Source: Nocardia colli (GTDB lineage Bacteria > Actinomycetota > Actinomycetes > Mycobacteriales > Mycobacteriaceae). Taken from it: 64,000 nt of DNA. Every line of letters begins with the position of its first letter. Position 1 is the first letter of the stretch. A model generated the notes under the pieces. It was not told the DNA's origin. It worked only from the letters and a program-made list of their open reading frames with translations, and made no database searches. The stretch is taken from assembly GCF_008704205.1 (NCBI RefSeq), contig NZ_VXLC01000016.1:1-64000 (forward strand). The letters are read 5' to 3'. Below, one piece after another: positions 50,679 through 59,446 of the stretch. The translations under genes were made by a program, and so were the position numbers.

Positions 50679-50944
50679 CGCTGGTCTCCTAGGCAGGGAT
50701 GGAACACTGGTCACCGATAGAGACGCCTGCCGCGAACGAAACTCATCGCTGCCGCCGGTCCGTCCTCACCAACGCGGTGTCCGAACCAACGAAATACGAC
50801 ACAGAGTAGGACCCGTGCGGATTGCTGCGGCAGCACGGTTTACGATTCCAGAAGCGCAAGCGAACTGTCGTCTGTTCCGACACGGGGATGGATGCAAGCA
50901 GCGGAGCCTGCGGAGCGAACCTAAAGGCACCTTCAGGAGGATCA

Positions 50945-52687
50945 GTGACTGCGGTAGAGCCCCAGCCAGTCCAGCAGTTGGAAGCGACTCGGCCGTATCC
51001 GGCACGGACCGGGCCGAAGGGTTCGTATCTCTACAAGATGGTCACCACCACCGACCCCAAGGTGCTCGGGGTCATGTACCTGGTGACCGCGATGAGCTTC
51101 TTCCTCGTCGGTGGCCTGATGGCGCTGATGATGCGCGCCGAGCTGGCCCGTCCCGGCCTGCAGTTCCTCTCGCCCGAGCAGTTCAACCAGCTGTTCACCA
51201 TGCACGGCACGATCATGCTGCTGTTCTACGCGACCGCGATCGTGTTCGGGTTCGCGAACATCGTGCTGCCGTTGCAGATCGGCGCCCCCGACGTCGCCTT
51301 CCCGCGACTGAACGCGTTCAGCTACTGGCTGTACCTGTTCGGCGGCACGATGGCGACCGCGGGCTTCATCACCCCGGGTGGCGCGGCCGACTTCGGCTGG
51401 ACCGCCTACACCCCGCTGACCGACATCCTGCACTCGCCGGGCGTCGGCGCCGACCTCTGGATCCTGGGCCTGGCCGTGTCCGGTCTGGGCACCATCCTCG
51501 GCGGCGTCAACATGCTGACCACCGTCGTCTGCCTGCGTGCCCCCGGCATGACCATGTTCCGGCTGCCGATCTTCACCTGGAACATCGCCGTCACCAGCGT
51601 GCTTGTCCTGCTTGCCTTCCCGCTGCTGACCGCCGCGCTGTTCGGCCTCGCCTACGACCGTCATCTCGGTGGCCACATCTACGACCCGGCGACCGGCGGC
51701 GTGCTGCTCTACCAGCACCTGTTCTGGTTCTTCGGGCATCCCGAGGTGTACATCATCGCGCTGCCGTTCTTCGGCATCGTGTCCGAGATCTTCCCGGTGT
51801 TCTCGCGCAAGCCGATCTTCGGTTACACCACGCTGGTCTACGCGACGCTCGGCATCGCCGCGCTGTCGATCGCGGTGTGGGCGCACCACATGTACGCCAC
51901 CGGCGCCGTGCTGCTGCCGTACTTCTCGTTCATGACGTTCCTGATCGCCGTGCCGACGGGTGTGAAGTTCTTCAACTGGATCGGCACCATGTGGCGCGGG
52001 CAGTTGACCTTCGAGACGCCGATGCTGTGGTCGATCGGCTTCCTGGTGACCTTCCTCTTCGGTGGTCTCTCGGGCGTCATCCTGGCCAGCCCGCCGCTGG
52101 ACTTCCACGTCACCGACTCGTACTTCGTCGTCGCGCACTTCCACTACGTGCTCTTCGGCACCATCGTGTTCGCCACCTTCGCCGGCATCTACTTCTGGTT
52201 CCCGAAGATCACCGGCCGGATGATGGACGAGCGCCTGGGCAAGTGGCACTTCTGGACCACGTTCGTCGGCTTCCACACCACGTTCCTGGTGCAGCACTGG
52301 CTGGGTGCCGAGGGCATGCCGCGGCGTTACGCCGACTACCTGCCCAGCGACGGCTTCACCACGCTGAACACGATCTCCACCATCGGCGCGTTCATCCTGG
52401 GCGCCTCGATGCTGCCGTTCATCTGGAACGTCTTCAAGAGCTTCCGCTACGGCGAGGTCGTCACCGTGGACGACCCGTGGGGCTACGGCAACTCGCTCGA
52501 ATGGGCCACCACCTGCCCGCCGCCGCGGCACAACTTCTACGAGCTGCCGCGCATCCGGTCCGAGCGTCCCGCGTTCGAGCTGCACTACCCGCACATGGTC
52601 GAGCGGATGCGCGCCGAGGCGCACGTCGGCTGGGGCTCGGGGAAGCACGCCACGGACGTCCACGAAGGCGCAGTGGCCACCAAGTAG
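50945..52687 (+). CDS. ctaD: Cytochrome c oxidase subunit I (aa3 type)
   Basis: The 580-residue protein starts at GTG with AGGAGGATCA upstream. It has twelve membrane helices and all heme-copper ligands: H87 in TMHGTIML (low-spin heme a), H265 and the cross-linked Y269 in FFGHPEVY, the CuB pair in WAHHMYATG near 313, and H397/H399 in VAHFHYVLFG for hemes a3 and a. The proton-channel segment near NxxxxD could not be fully checked. It is the catalytic subunit of the terminal oxidase. It is monocistronic, with a strong terminator after it. Confidence 0.97.
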   Translation: MTAVEPQPVQQLEATRPYPARTGPKGSYLYKMVTTTDPKVLGVMYLVTAMSFFLVGGLMALMMRAELARPGLQFLSPEQFNQLFTMHGTIMLLFYATAIVFGFANIVLPLQIGAPDVAFPRLNAFSYWLYLFGGTMATAGFITPGGAADFGWTAYTPLTDILHSPGVGADLWILGLAVSGLGTILGGVNMLTTVVCLRAPGMTMFRLPIFTWNIAVTSVLVLLAFPLLTAALFGLAYDRHLGGHIYDPATGGVLLYQHLFWFFGHPEVYIIALPFFGIVSEIFPVFSRKPIFGYTTLVYATLGIAALSIAVWAHHMYATGAVLLPYFSFMTFLIAVPTGVKFFNWIGTMWRGQLTFETPMLWSIGFLVTFLFGGLSGVILASPPLDFHVTDSYFVVAHFHYVLFGTIVFATFAGIYFWFPKITGRMMDERLGKWHFWTTFVGFHTTFLVQHWLGAEGMPRRYADYLPSDGFTTLNTISTIGAFILGASMLPFIWNVFKSFRYGEVVTVDDPWGYGNSLEWATTCPPPRHNFYELPRIRSERPAFELHYPHMVERMRAEAHVGWGSGKHATDVHEGAVATK

Positions 52688-52704
52688 GAATTTCAGCTAC
52701 GACC

Positions 52705-52744
52705 ACGAGTGTGCACCTGCTGGTGACAGCGGGTGCACACTCGT
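52705..52744 (+). terminator. Terminator after ctaD
   Basis: ACGAGTGTGCACC and GGTGCACACTCGT form a perfect 13-bp stem, with an inner GCTG/CAGC stem, followed by TTTGTGC. Confidence 0.8.
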
Positions 52745-52808
52745 TTGTGCAGTACCGGAGCGACGTGACAACGAGGTCAAGCGCAACTTCTAACCTGGAG
52801 TGGATCAG

Positions 52809-54029
52809 TTGGCCGACACCACCGTTCTCGTCACCGTCACCGGACCCGACCGTCCCGGTGTGACGTCCGTGCTGCTCGCGGCGATGTCGCGGCACCACGT
52901 GAGCCTGCTGGATGTCGAGCAGGTGGTCATTCGGGGGCGGCTGACCCTGGGCGTGCTGGTCACCTGCCCGGGTGACCCGGAGTCGTTGCAGGACGAGCTC
53001 GAAGAGGCGATGAACACCGTCGGCGTGCACGTCGACGTGGAGGTCGGCGCGGCGATCGGCCGCGAGCCCATGTCCACCCACGCGGTGGTCATCCTCGGCG
53101 CCCCGGTGACCGCGCACGCGTTCAGCGCGGTGTCGCGGCAGCTGGCCACGCTCGGCGCCAATATCGACACCATTCGCGGAATCGCGGACTACCCGGTCAC
53201 CGGGATGGAGCTGCTGGTCACCGCGACCGACACCGGAGCGGACACCGACTCGCGGCTGCGCACGGCGCTGGCCGAGGTCGCGGTCGCCGAACAGGTGGAC
53301 ATCGCGGTGGAGCGGGCCGGGCTGGCCCGAAGGGCCAAGCGGCTCATCGTGTTCGACGTCGACTCCACGCTCATCCAGGGCGAGGTGATCGAGATGCTCG
53401 CCGCGCACGCGGGCGTGGAGGAGGAGGTCCGCAAGGTCACCGAATCCGCCATGCGCGGCGAGATCGACTTCGGCGAATCGCTGCGGCAGCGGGTCGCGAC
53501 GCTAGAGGGCCTGGACGAGTCGGTGATCGAGGAGGTCGCCGACCAGATCGAGCTGACCCCCGGCGCGCGCACCACGATCCGCACGCTGCGCAGGCTCGGC
53601 TTCCGCTGCGGTGTGGTCTCGGGTGGCTTCCGGCAGGTGATCGAGCCGCTGGCGCACGAACTCGAGCTGGACTTCGTGCAGGCGAATACGCTGGAGATCA
53701 AGGGCGGCAAGCTGACCGGGCGGGTGGTCGGCGAGATCGTCGACCGCGCGGCCAAGGCGACCGCGTTGCGCAAGTTCGCGGCCGAGGCGGGCGTGCCGAT
53801 GGAGCAGACGGTCGCGGTCGGCGACGGCGCCAACGACATCGACATGCTCAACGCGGCCGGGCTCGGCGTGGCGTTCAATGCCAAGCCCGCGCTGCGCGAG
53901 ATCGCCGACACCGCACTGTCGCATCCGTACCTGGATGCTGTGCTGTACATCCTCGGCGTCACCCGGCACGAGGTGGAGGCCGCGGACGCGCGCGACGGAC
54001 TGATCCGCCGGGTGCCGCTCGAGCAGTGA
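52809..54029 (+). CDS. serB: Phosphoserine phosphatase SerB
   Basis: The 406-residue protein has two ACT domains (about 5-80 and 90-165) and a C-terminal HAD phosphatase. Its motifs are FDVDSTL near 181-187, VVSGGF, and VGDGANDIDML. This is the SerB2 layout of mycobacteria, and the sequence is close to that of Rv3042c as I recall it. It makes serine from phosphoserine, with ACT domains for feedback. TTG at 52809 is preferred because GGAG is eight bases upstream; the alternative GTG at 52800 overlaps that site. Confidence 0.94.
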   Translation: MADTTVLVTVTGPDRPGVTSVLLAAMSRHHVSLLDVEQVVIRGRLTLGVLVTCPGDPESLQDELEEAMNTVGVHVDVEVGAAIGREPMSTHAVVILGAPVTAHAFSAVSRQLATLGANIDTIRGIADYPVTGMELLVTATDTGADTDSRLRTALAEVAVAEQVDIAVERAGLARRAKRLIVFDVDSTLIQGEVIEMLAAHAGVEEEVRKVTESAMRGEIDFGESLRQRVATLEGLDESVIEEVADQIELTPGARTTIRTLRRLGFRCGVVSGGFRQVIEPLAHELELDFVQANTLEIKGGKLTGRVVGEIVDRAAKATALRKFAAEAGVPMEQTVAVGDGANDIDMLNAAGLGVAFNAKPALREIADTALSHPYLDAVLYILGVTRHEVEAADARDGLIRRVPLEQ

Positions 54030-54133
54030 CGCAGGCGCGCTGATCGGTGCGCCGGTGTCGATGGCCGAGTTCGTCGGTCGCCGTCGGTAGGCTGGCGCGG
54101 ACCAGGATCGTCGGGGCGAAATCGGAGGGTGCG

Positions 54134-54580
54134 TTGCGGAAATCTCTGCTTGTGCTGCTGCTCGGATTGGCTGTTGTCGGGTGCGGCAAGAACGATTCGA
54201 CCGACTCGGGGGCGAGTTCCTCGGCCGCGCCGACGTCGGCGCCCGGCCCGGCCGCGGTGACCGCCACCGAGGCCGACAACGGGCAGGAGCGAAAGCTCGC
54301 CCTCGGGCAGTCGCTGGTGGTGACGCTGCCCGCGAATCCGTCCACCGGATATATGTGGCAGATCACCGAGCTGGACGCGAATCTGCTTCAGGCGCAGGGC
54401 GATCCGGGATTCAAGCCGGATCCGAACGTGCCGGTCGCGCCCGGTTCGGGCGGTGGTTCGGTGTGGACCTTCGTCGGTAAGGCCGCGGGCGTCACCAAGC
54501 TCTCGATGGACTATCTGCGGCCGTGGGAGCAGGGAATCGAACCCGCGCAAACGTTTTCGATGACGATCAAGGTGGAGTGA
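54134..54580 (+). CDS. Lipoprotein with chagasin-type (I42) protease inhibitor domain
   Basis: The 148-residue protein starts at TTG after GGAGG (54124-54128). The signal ends in the lipobox VVGC with C17 lipidated, then a Ser/Ala/Pro linker. The domain has the chagasin motif NPSTGYMWQI near residue 70, a G-rich middle loop, and YLRPWEQGIEPAQTF near the end, covering the three loops that enter the active site of papain-like cysteine proteases. The target is unknown. It overlaps the next gene by one base (TGATG). Confidence 0.82.
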   Translation: MRKSLLVLLLGLAVVGCGKNDSTDSGASSSAAPTSAPGPAAVTATEADNGQERKLALGQSLVVTLPANPSTGYMWQITELDANLLQAQGDPGFKPDPNVPVAPGSGGGSVWTFVGKAAGVTKLSMDYLRPWEQGIEPAQTFSMTIKVE

Positions 54581-55386
54581 TGTCGAGCATCCCGGAATGT
54601 GGTGCCGGAGTCCGGGACGCCCTGGAAAACCCTGAGCAGCCGGTGGAATTCGATGTGGAAGGGTTCCGCGTCCGGCACGCGGAACTCGCGCAGGGCTATG
54701 GCGGCGCGGGCGATCCGGACGACCCGGCCATGGTGCAGGCCATGCAGATCGTGCTGCACCTGCCCAAGGTGGATCCGCCGCCGCGCAGCGCGTTGCTGGC
54801 CGCGGCGGCGACCGCGTCGGTGGCGCTGTGCCTGGACCCGCGGGTCGGTCCCGGCGGCGAGTGGGCCGAGCGCTACCTGGCCTGGAAGCGCTCGCGCATC
54901 CGCAAGGTGAGCCGGCGGGCCAGGGGCGCGCAGTGGCTCGCGGCGAACGAGGTGGACGGCGTCACCGTCGAGGTCGACGGTGCGCAGGCGCGCGCGTTCG
55001 TACCCGGACCGGTGGGCGAGGTCGATCCGCGGATCCGGCGGTTGCAGATCGGCGGCACCGACCTCGAGCACGACGATCCGGGGCCCGCCGACCCGGAACT
55101 GCCGGTGCTGTGGGTCGATTCGCGGCTGGGCATGACGCTGGGCAAGGCGGCCGCGCAGGTGGGGCATGCCAGCATGTTGCTGGCGGGCGCGCTCACCGCG
55201 GAGCGGGCGCTGCACTGGGCCGAGCAGGAATTCCGTTGCTCCGTAAGGGAAGCCGATGCGCGACAATGGAAAGAGTTGGCCGATGAGGTCGCGCGCGGCA
55301 CGGCGGTGGCGGTGCGCGACGCCGGGTTCACCGAGGTGGCGCCCGGCTCGATGACGGTGATCGCGGTGCAGGCCCGATCCTCGTAA
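54580..55386 (+). CDS. Pth2-like peptidyl-tRNA hydrolase domain protein
   Basis: The 268-residue protein has an N-terminal region of unknown role and a C-terminal Pth2-like domain, marked by LPVLWVDSRLGMTLGKAAAQ at about 179-198 with VGHASMLLAGAL following, and by GFTEVAPGSMTVIAVQ at the end. Pth2 recycles peptidyl-tRNA. Conservation of the K-x2-AQ-x2-HA motif supports activity. Its ATG overlaps the inhibitor-lipoprotein stop, so the two are coupled even though their likely sites (outside and inside the cell) differ. Confidence 0.75.
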   Translation: MSSIPECGAGVRDALENPEQPVEFDVEGFRVRHAELAQGYGGAGDPDDPAMVQAMQIVLHLPKVDPPPRSALLAAAATASVALCLDPRVGPGGEWAERYLAWKRSRIRKVSRRARGAQWLAANEVDGVTVEVDGAQARAFVPGPVGEVDPRIRRLQIGGTDLEHDDPGPADPELPVLWVDSRLGMTLGKAAAQVGHASMLLAGALTAERALHWAEQEFRCSVREADARQWKELADEVARGTAVAVRDAGFTEVAPGSMTVIAVQARSS

Positions 55387-55549
55387 CCGCTGCATAACGC
55401 CCGCGCCGAAGGTGCGTTGCGCGGGTCGATTCGGGGTATCTCTCTGAGCAACTTCACCGAGGACGTTGTGCCCTACCCCCGCCGAGTCACCCAGGCGGAG
55501 GCTGGATATATCGGCATCGCGGCCTTGCCGACCGAAGGAAGGACCAGCT

Positions 55550-55717
55550 ATGACGACGCTGCTGGTGATTCTCGCCCTGTGGGTGCTCCTGTCGGTTCCC
55601 TTGGCACTCATCGTCGCCCGGCTCCTACACAAGTCGGACGACGAGGACCACCACCATCCGGATCAACCCGACGACCAGCGCCTTCGCGATCTCTTCGCGC
55701 TGGGCCGCCGCCGCTGA
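55550..55717 (+). CDS. Small single-pass membrane protein
   Basis: The 55-residue protein has AAGGAAGG before its ATG, one membrane helix (LLVILALWVLLSVPLALIVA) and a charged tail with DDEDHHHPDQPDD then basic FALGRRR. It could bind metal through the histidines, but this is conjecture. It lies between the Pth2-like gene and the ABC ATPase. Confidence 0.65.
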   Translation: MTTLLVILALWVLLSVPLALIVARLLHKSDDEDHHHPDQPDDQRLRDLFALGRRR

Positions 55718-55778
55718 CCCGAGCGACACGCTTTTCACACCCGCCCGCGTTGGCGAGTAGCCGGGCCGGTGGGCCAAG

Positions 55779-56612
55779 ATGGACCGCGTGCCGCAACCGG
55801 ATCCCGATCTGCTCATCGATTTCACCGACGTCACCGTTCGCCGCTCGGGCCATACGCTCGTGGGGCCGGTCACCTGGCAGGTCGAGCTCGACGAACGCTG
55901 GGTCGTGCTCGGCCCCAACGGCGCGGGCAAGACCTCACTGCTCCGCATGGCCGCCGCCGAGATGCACCCGACCTCGGGCATCGCCCATCTGCTCGGCGAG
56001 GTGCTCGGCAAGGTGGACGTCAGCGAGCTGCGGCCGCGGATCGGCCTGTCCTCGGCCGCGGTGGCCGGGCGGGTGCCGCGCGACGAGAAGGTCAGCGACC
56101 TGGTGGTGTCGGCCGGCTACGCGGTGCTGGGCCGCTGGCGCGAACGCTACGACGACGTCGACACCGACCGCGCCATCAACATGCTGGAAAGCCTAGGCGC
56201 CGAACACCTTTCGGACCGCACCTACGGCACGCTGTCGGAGGGCGAGCGCAAGCGGGTGATGATCGCCCGCGCGCTGATGACCGACCCGGAGCTGCTGCTG
56301 CTCGACGAACCCGCCGCCGGACTCGACCTGGGCGGCCGTGAGGAACTGGTGGAACGGCTCGGCGATCTCGCCGCCGACCCGGACGCGCCCGCCATCGTGC
56401 TGGTCACCCACCACGTCGAGGAGATTCCGCCCGGGTTCACCCACGGACTGTTGCTCAACGAGGGCGAGGTGATCGCGCAAGGTTTGCTCACCGACGTGCT
56501 GACCTCGGAAAACCTCAGCGACGCCTTCCGTCAGGCGATCGCGCTCGACCGGGTGGACGGTCGCTACTTCGCCCGTCGCGCGCGCCGAGCCGGAAAGCAC
56601 CGCCACCGCTGA
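55779..56612 (+). CDS. ABC transporter ATPase (Rv3041c-like)
   Basis: The 277-residue protein has Walker A GPNGAGKTS near residue 45, signature TLSEGERKRVMIARAL, Walker B LLLLDEPAAGLDL and switch THHVEE. It has no membrane partner nearby, as in mycobacteria. It may be a soluble ABC protein or serve a distant permease. It follows serB in the conserved block. Confidence 0.88.
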   Translation: MDRVPQPDPDLLIDFTDVTVRRSGHTLVGPVTWQVELDERWVVLGPNGAGKTSLLRMAAAEMHPTSGIAHLLGEVLGKVDVSELRPRIGLSSAAVAGRVPRDEKVSDLVVSAGYAVLGRWRERYDDVDTDRAINMLESLGAEHLSDRTYGTLSEGERKRVMIARALMTDPELLLLDEPAAGLDLGGREELVERLGDLAADPDAPAIVLVTHHVEEIPPGFTHGLLLNEGEVIAQGLLTDVLTSENLSDAFRQAIALDRVDGRYFARRARRAGKHRHR

Positions 56613-56659
56613 ACCGCCGCCCGTGACGGCGCTCACCAAGCGCGCGTTAGGGTGCAAGG

Positions 56660-57493
56660 GTGAGTGAGACAAAAGCGCCTGGTGACTCTCAGGCTGCGCC
56701 GCCCAAGGACGCGTCGACGGTGATGCTGGTGCGCGACGGCGCATCCGGTCCCGAGATCTTCCTGCAGCGCAGGGTGGGCGCGATGGCCTTCGCGGCGGGC
56801 ATGACCGTGTTCCCCGGCGGCGGCGTCGACCCCTCCGACGGCACTGCCGACATCGACTGGGCCGGGCCCGAACCCGCCTGGTGGGCAGCGCGTTTCGCCA
56901 CCACCGAACCGCGGGCCAAGGCGCTGGTCTGCGCCGCCGTGCGGGAGACGTTCGAGGAATGCGGCGTGCTGCTGGCCGGCCCGACCGCCGACACCGTCGT
57001 CGCCGACACCACCGGCTACCGCGATGCCCGCGGCAAGCTGGAACGCCGCGAGCTGTCGCTGGCCGGTTTCCTGGCCGCGGAGAAGCTGGTGCTGCGCGCG
57101 GATCTGCTTCGGCCGTGGGCGAATTGGATCACCCCGGTGGTCGAGCCGCGCCGCTACGACACCAGGTTCTTCGTCGCGGTGCTGCCACAGGGTCAGCTGG
57201 CCGACGGCGCCACCTCCGAGGCGGCCGAGGTGCAGTGGCGCACCCCGGCCGAGGCGCTGCAGCGCTGGCGGGCCGGGACCGACATCCTGCTGCCGCCCAC
57301 CTGGTCGCAATTGGACGCGCTCGGTGAATTCGGTTCCACCGCCGAGATTTTCGCCGCCGAGCCGGTCATCGAGCCGATCATGCCGGTGCTCTCCGCCGAC
57401 ACCGGCGAACGCATGCTGAGTTTCCCGGACGGCGAGCGCTACTTCGCCGGCCTCCCGGATGCGAGCAGGCTCAAGGGATCCGTGCGCAAGTAA
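56660..57493 (+). CDS. NUDIX hydrolase (NUDT19-like)
   Basis: The 277-residue protein starts at GTG. The Nudix box is split by an insertion: FPGGGVDPSDG near residues 51-61 and the catalytic helix CAAVRETFEECGVLL near 93-107, as in the NUDT7/19 subfamily that hydrolyses CoA derivatives. The substrate is inferred only by that similarity. It is followed by an enoyl-CoA hydratase gene. Confidence 0.87.
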   Translation: MSETKAPGDSQAAPPKDASTVMLVRDGASGPEIFLQRRVGAMAFAAGMTVFPGGGVDPSDGTADIDWAGPEPAWWAARFATTEPRAKALVCAAVRETFEECGVLLAGPTADTVVADTTGYRDARGKLERRELSLAGFLAAEKLVLRADLLRPWANWITPVVEPRRYDTRFFVAVLPQGQLADGATSEAAEVQWRTPAEALQRWRAGTDILLPPTWSQLDALGEFGSTAEIFAAEPVIEPIMPVLSADTGERMLSFPDGERYFAGLPDASRLKGSVRK

Positions 57494-57523
57494 GGCGGCG
57501 CACGGCCGGTAGCGTGGCGTCCC

Positions 57524-58300
57524 ATGGCCGAATTCGTGACCCTGGATCTGCTCGAGGGTGCTCCCGCGCGCCGCGTCGCCGTCCTCCGGATCGCCCGCCC
57601 GCCGATGAACCTGGTGAACGCGCAGCTGGTGCGGGAACTGGCCCGAGCGGCCGACACGGTGGCCGCGGACCCGACGGTGGCCGCGGTCCTGCTCTACGGC
57701 GACGAGCGCATCTTCTCCGCGGGCGACGACCTGACCGAGCTGGCCGGGCTGAGCGAAGGCCAGGCCCGCGCGATGGCCGCCGATCTGCAACGCGACCTCG
57801 GCTGTCTGGCCCGGCTCCCGCAGCCGACCGTCGCGGCGATCAGCGGCTACTGCCTCGGCGGCGGCCTGGAACTCGCGCTCGGCGCGGACCGGCGGATCAT
57901 CGGCGACAACGTCAAGCTCGGCCTGCCGCAGATCAAGGCCGGGCTCATCCCGCTCGCCGGGATCCGGCGGCTGTCGCTGCTGATCGGTCCGGGACCGGCC
58001 AAGGATCTGGTCTACAGCGGTCGCTTCGTCGAAGCCGAGGAGGCGCGCACGCTCGGTCTGGTCGACGAGGTCGTGCCGCCCGACGACGTGTACACCGCCG
58101 CGCTGAACTGGGCCCAGCGGTTCACCGACGGCCCGGCACGCGCCCTCGCCGCCGCGAAGGCGGTGTTCGAGGCCGGGCCGCACGGCCTGGACCGTGCGCA
58201 GACCGAATGGTCTGATCTGTTCGGTACCGAGGACCGCCGGATCGGCACCGAGTCCTACCTGGCCGACGGCCCCGGCTCGGCGGCTTTCGTCGGTCGCTGA
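57524..58300 (+). CDS. echA: Enoyl-CoA hydratase/isomerase family protein
   Basis: The 258-residue protein has the crotonase fold: the oxyanion segment RIFSAGDDL near residue 62-70, GYCLGGGLELALGADRRI near 107-124 with the first catalytic glutamate, and LGLPQIKAGLIPLAGIRRL. In the last segment the second catalytic glutamate (PE in active hydratases) is Q, so it may not be a standard hydratase. It corresponds to EchA17 in M. tuberculosis by position. Confidence 0.88.
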   Translation: MAEFVTLDLLEGAPARRVAVLRIARPPMNLVNAQLVRELARAADTVAADPTVAAVLLYGDERIFSAGDDLTELAGLSEGQARAMAADLQRDLGCLARLPQPTVAAISGYCLGGGLELALGADRRIIGDNVKLGLPQIKAGLIPLAGIRRLSLLIGPGPAKDLVYSGRFVEAEEARTLGLVDEVVPPDDVYTAALNWAQRFTDGPARALAAAKAVFEAGPHGLDRAQTEWSDLFGTEDRRIGTESYLADGPGSAAFVGR

Positions 58301-58311
58301 GCGGTCTCGGC

Positions 58312-58368
58312 GGTGATCTTCGCGACCCGGTGTGTGCCGGTCTGAGCAGCGGTTTGTCGAAGATCACC
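58312..58368 (+). terminator. Long-arm hairpin after the echA gene
   Basis: GGTGATCTTCG (58312-58322) and CGAAGATCACC (58358-58368) are perfect 11-bp arms, with a smaller GACC..GGTC stem inside. It starts 11 bases after the stop. Confidence 0.5.
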
Positions 58369-58468
58369 TGATCGGAACAGGTTCTTATCTGGCCAGCGGT
58401 CCAGCTGTGCTCGGAAACCATGGGCCGACAGCAGGCCGGATCAGCGGGTTTGGGTAGGCTTGGCCTCC

Positions 58469-59446
58469 ATGACGGTACGTCCCGACGACCCCGCGCCTAA
58501 CCCGCACGCCACCGAGGCAGAGGTCGAAGCAGCTCGCAAGGATACGAAGCTCGCCCAGGTGCTCTATCACGACTGGGAAGCCGAGACCTATGACGACAAA
58601 TGGTCGATTTCCTATGACGAACGCTGCATCGAATACGCCCGCGGCCGGTTCGACGCGGCCGTCGGCCCGGCGCCGCTGCCGTACGAGCGCGCCCTCGAAC
58701 TCGGTTGTGGCACCGGCTTCTTCCTGCTGAACCTGATGCAGGGCGGCGTGGCCAAGTCCGGCTCGGTCACCGACCTGTCGCCCGGCATGGTGAAGGTCGC
58801 GCTGCGCAACGCGGAGCACCTCGGCCTCGACGTGGACGGCCGGGTCGCCGACGCCGAGACCATCCCGTACGAGGACGACACCTTCGATCTCGTCTGCGGT
58901 CACGCGGTGCTGCACCACATCCCCGATGTCGAACTCGCGCTGAAGGAATGCCTGCGCGTGCTCAAGCCGGGCGGGCGCTTCGTCTTCGCCGGCGAACCGA
59001 CCACCGCGGGTAACTTCTACGCCCGCTGGCTCGGCCGGATCACCTGGAAGGCCACCACCACCGTCACCAAGCTGCCGCAGCTGGCCGGCTGGCGACGCCC
59101 GCAGACCGAGCTGGACGAGTCCTCCCGGGCCGCCGCGCTCGAGGCGGTTGTCGACCTGCACACGTTCGATCCGAGCGAGCTGGAGCGGATGGCCAGCTCC
59201 GCCGGTGCGGTCGACGTGAAGGCGTCCACCGAAGAGTTCGCGGCCGCGCTGTGGGGCTGGCCGGTGCGCACCTTCGAAGCCGCCGTGCCGGACGAGAAGC
59301 TCACCATGGGCTACCGGCTGGCCATGTACAAGGCGTGGCTGCGCCTGAGCTGGCTGGACGAGAACGTCATGCGCCGGGTGGTGCCGCGTCAGTTCTTCTA
59401 CAACGCGATGATCACCGGCGTGAAGCCCGGCTCGTCTGCCAAGTAG
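58469..59446 (+). CDS. Class I SAM-dependent methyltransferase (Rv3038c-like)
   Basis: The 325-residue protein has motif I ALELGCGTGFFLLNLM near residue 69-84, ADAETIPYEDDTFDLV and a C-terminal extension of about 140 residues. The DWEAETYDDKWSISYDERCI N terminus is typical of this mycobacterial group. The substrate is unknown. ATG 58469 was chosen; a TTG nine bases earlier is possible. It overlaps the next gene by one base (TAGTG). Confidence 0.87.
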   Translation: MTVRPDDPAPNPHATEAEVEAARKDTKLAQVLYHDWEAETYDDKWSISYDERCIEYARGRFDAAVGPAPLPYERALELGCGTGFFLLNLMQGGVAKSGSVTDLSPGMVKVALRNAEHLGLDVDGRVADAETIPYEDDTFDLVCGHAVLHHIPDVELALKECLRVLKPGGRFVFAGEPTTAGNFYARWLGRITWKATTTVTKLPQLAGWRRPQTELDESSRAAALEAVVDLHTFDPSELERMASSAGAVDVKASTEEFAAALWGWPVRTFEAAVPDEKLTMGYRLAMYKAWLRLSWLDENVMRRVVPRQFFYNAMITGVKPGSSAK

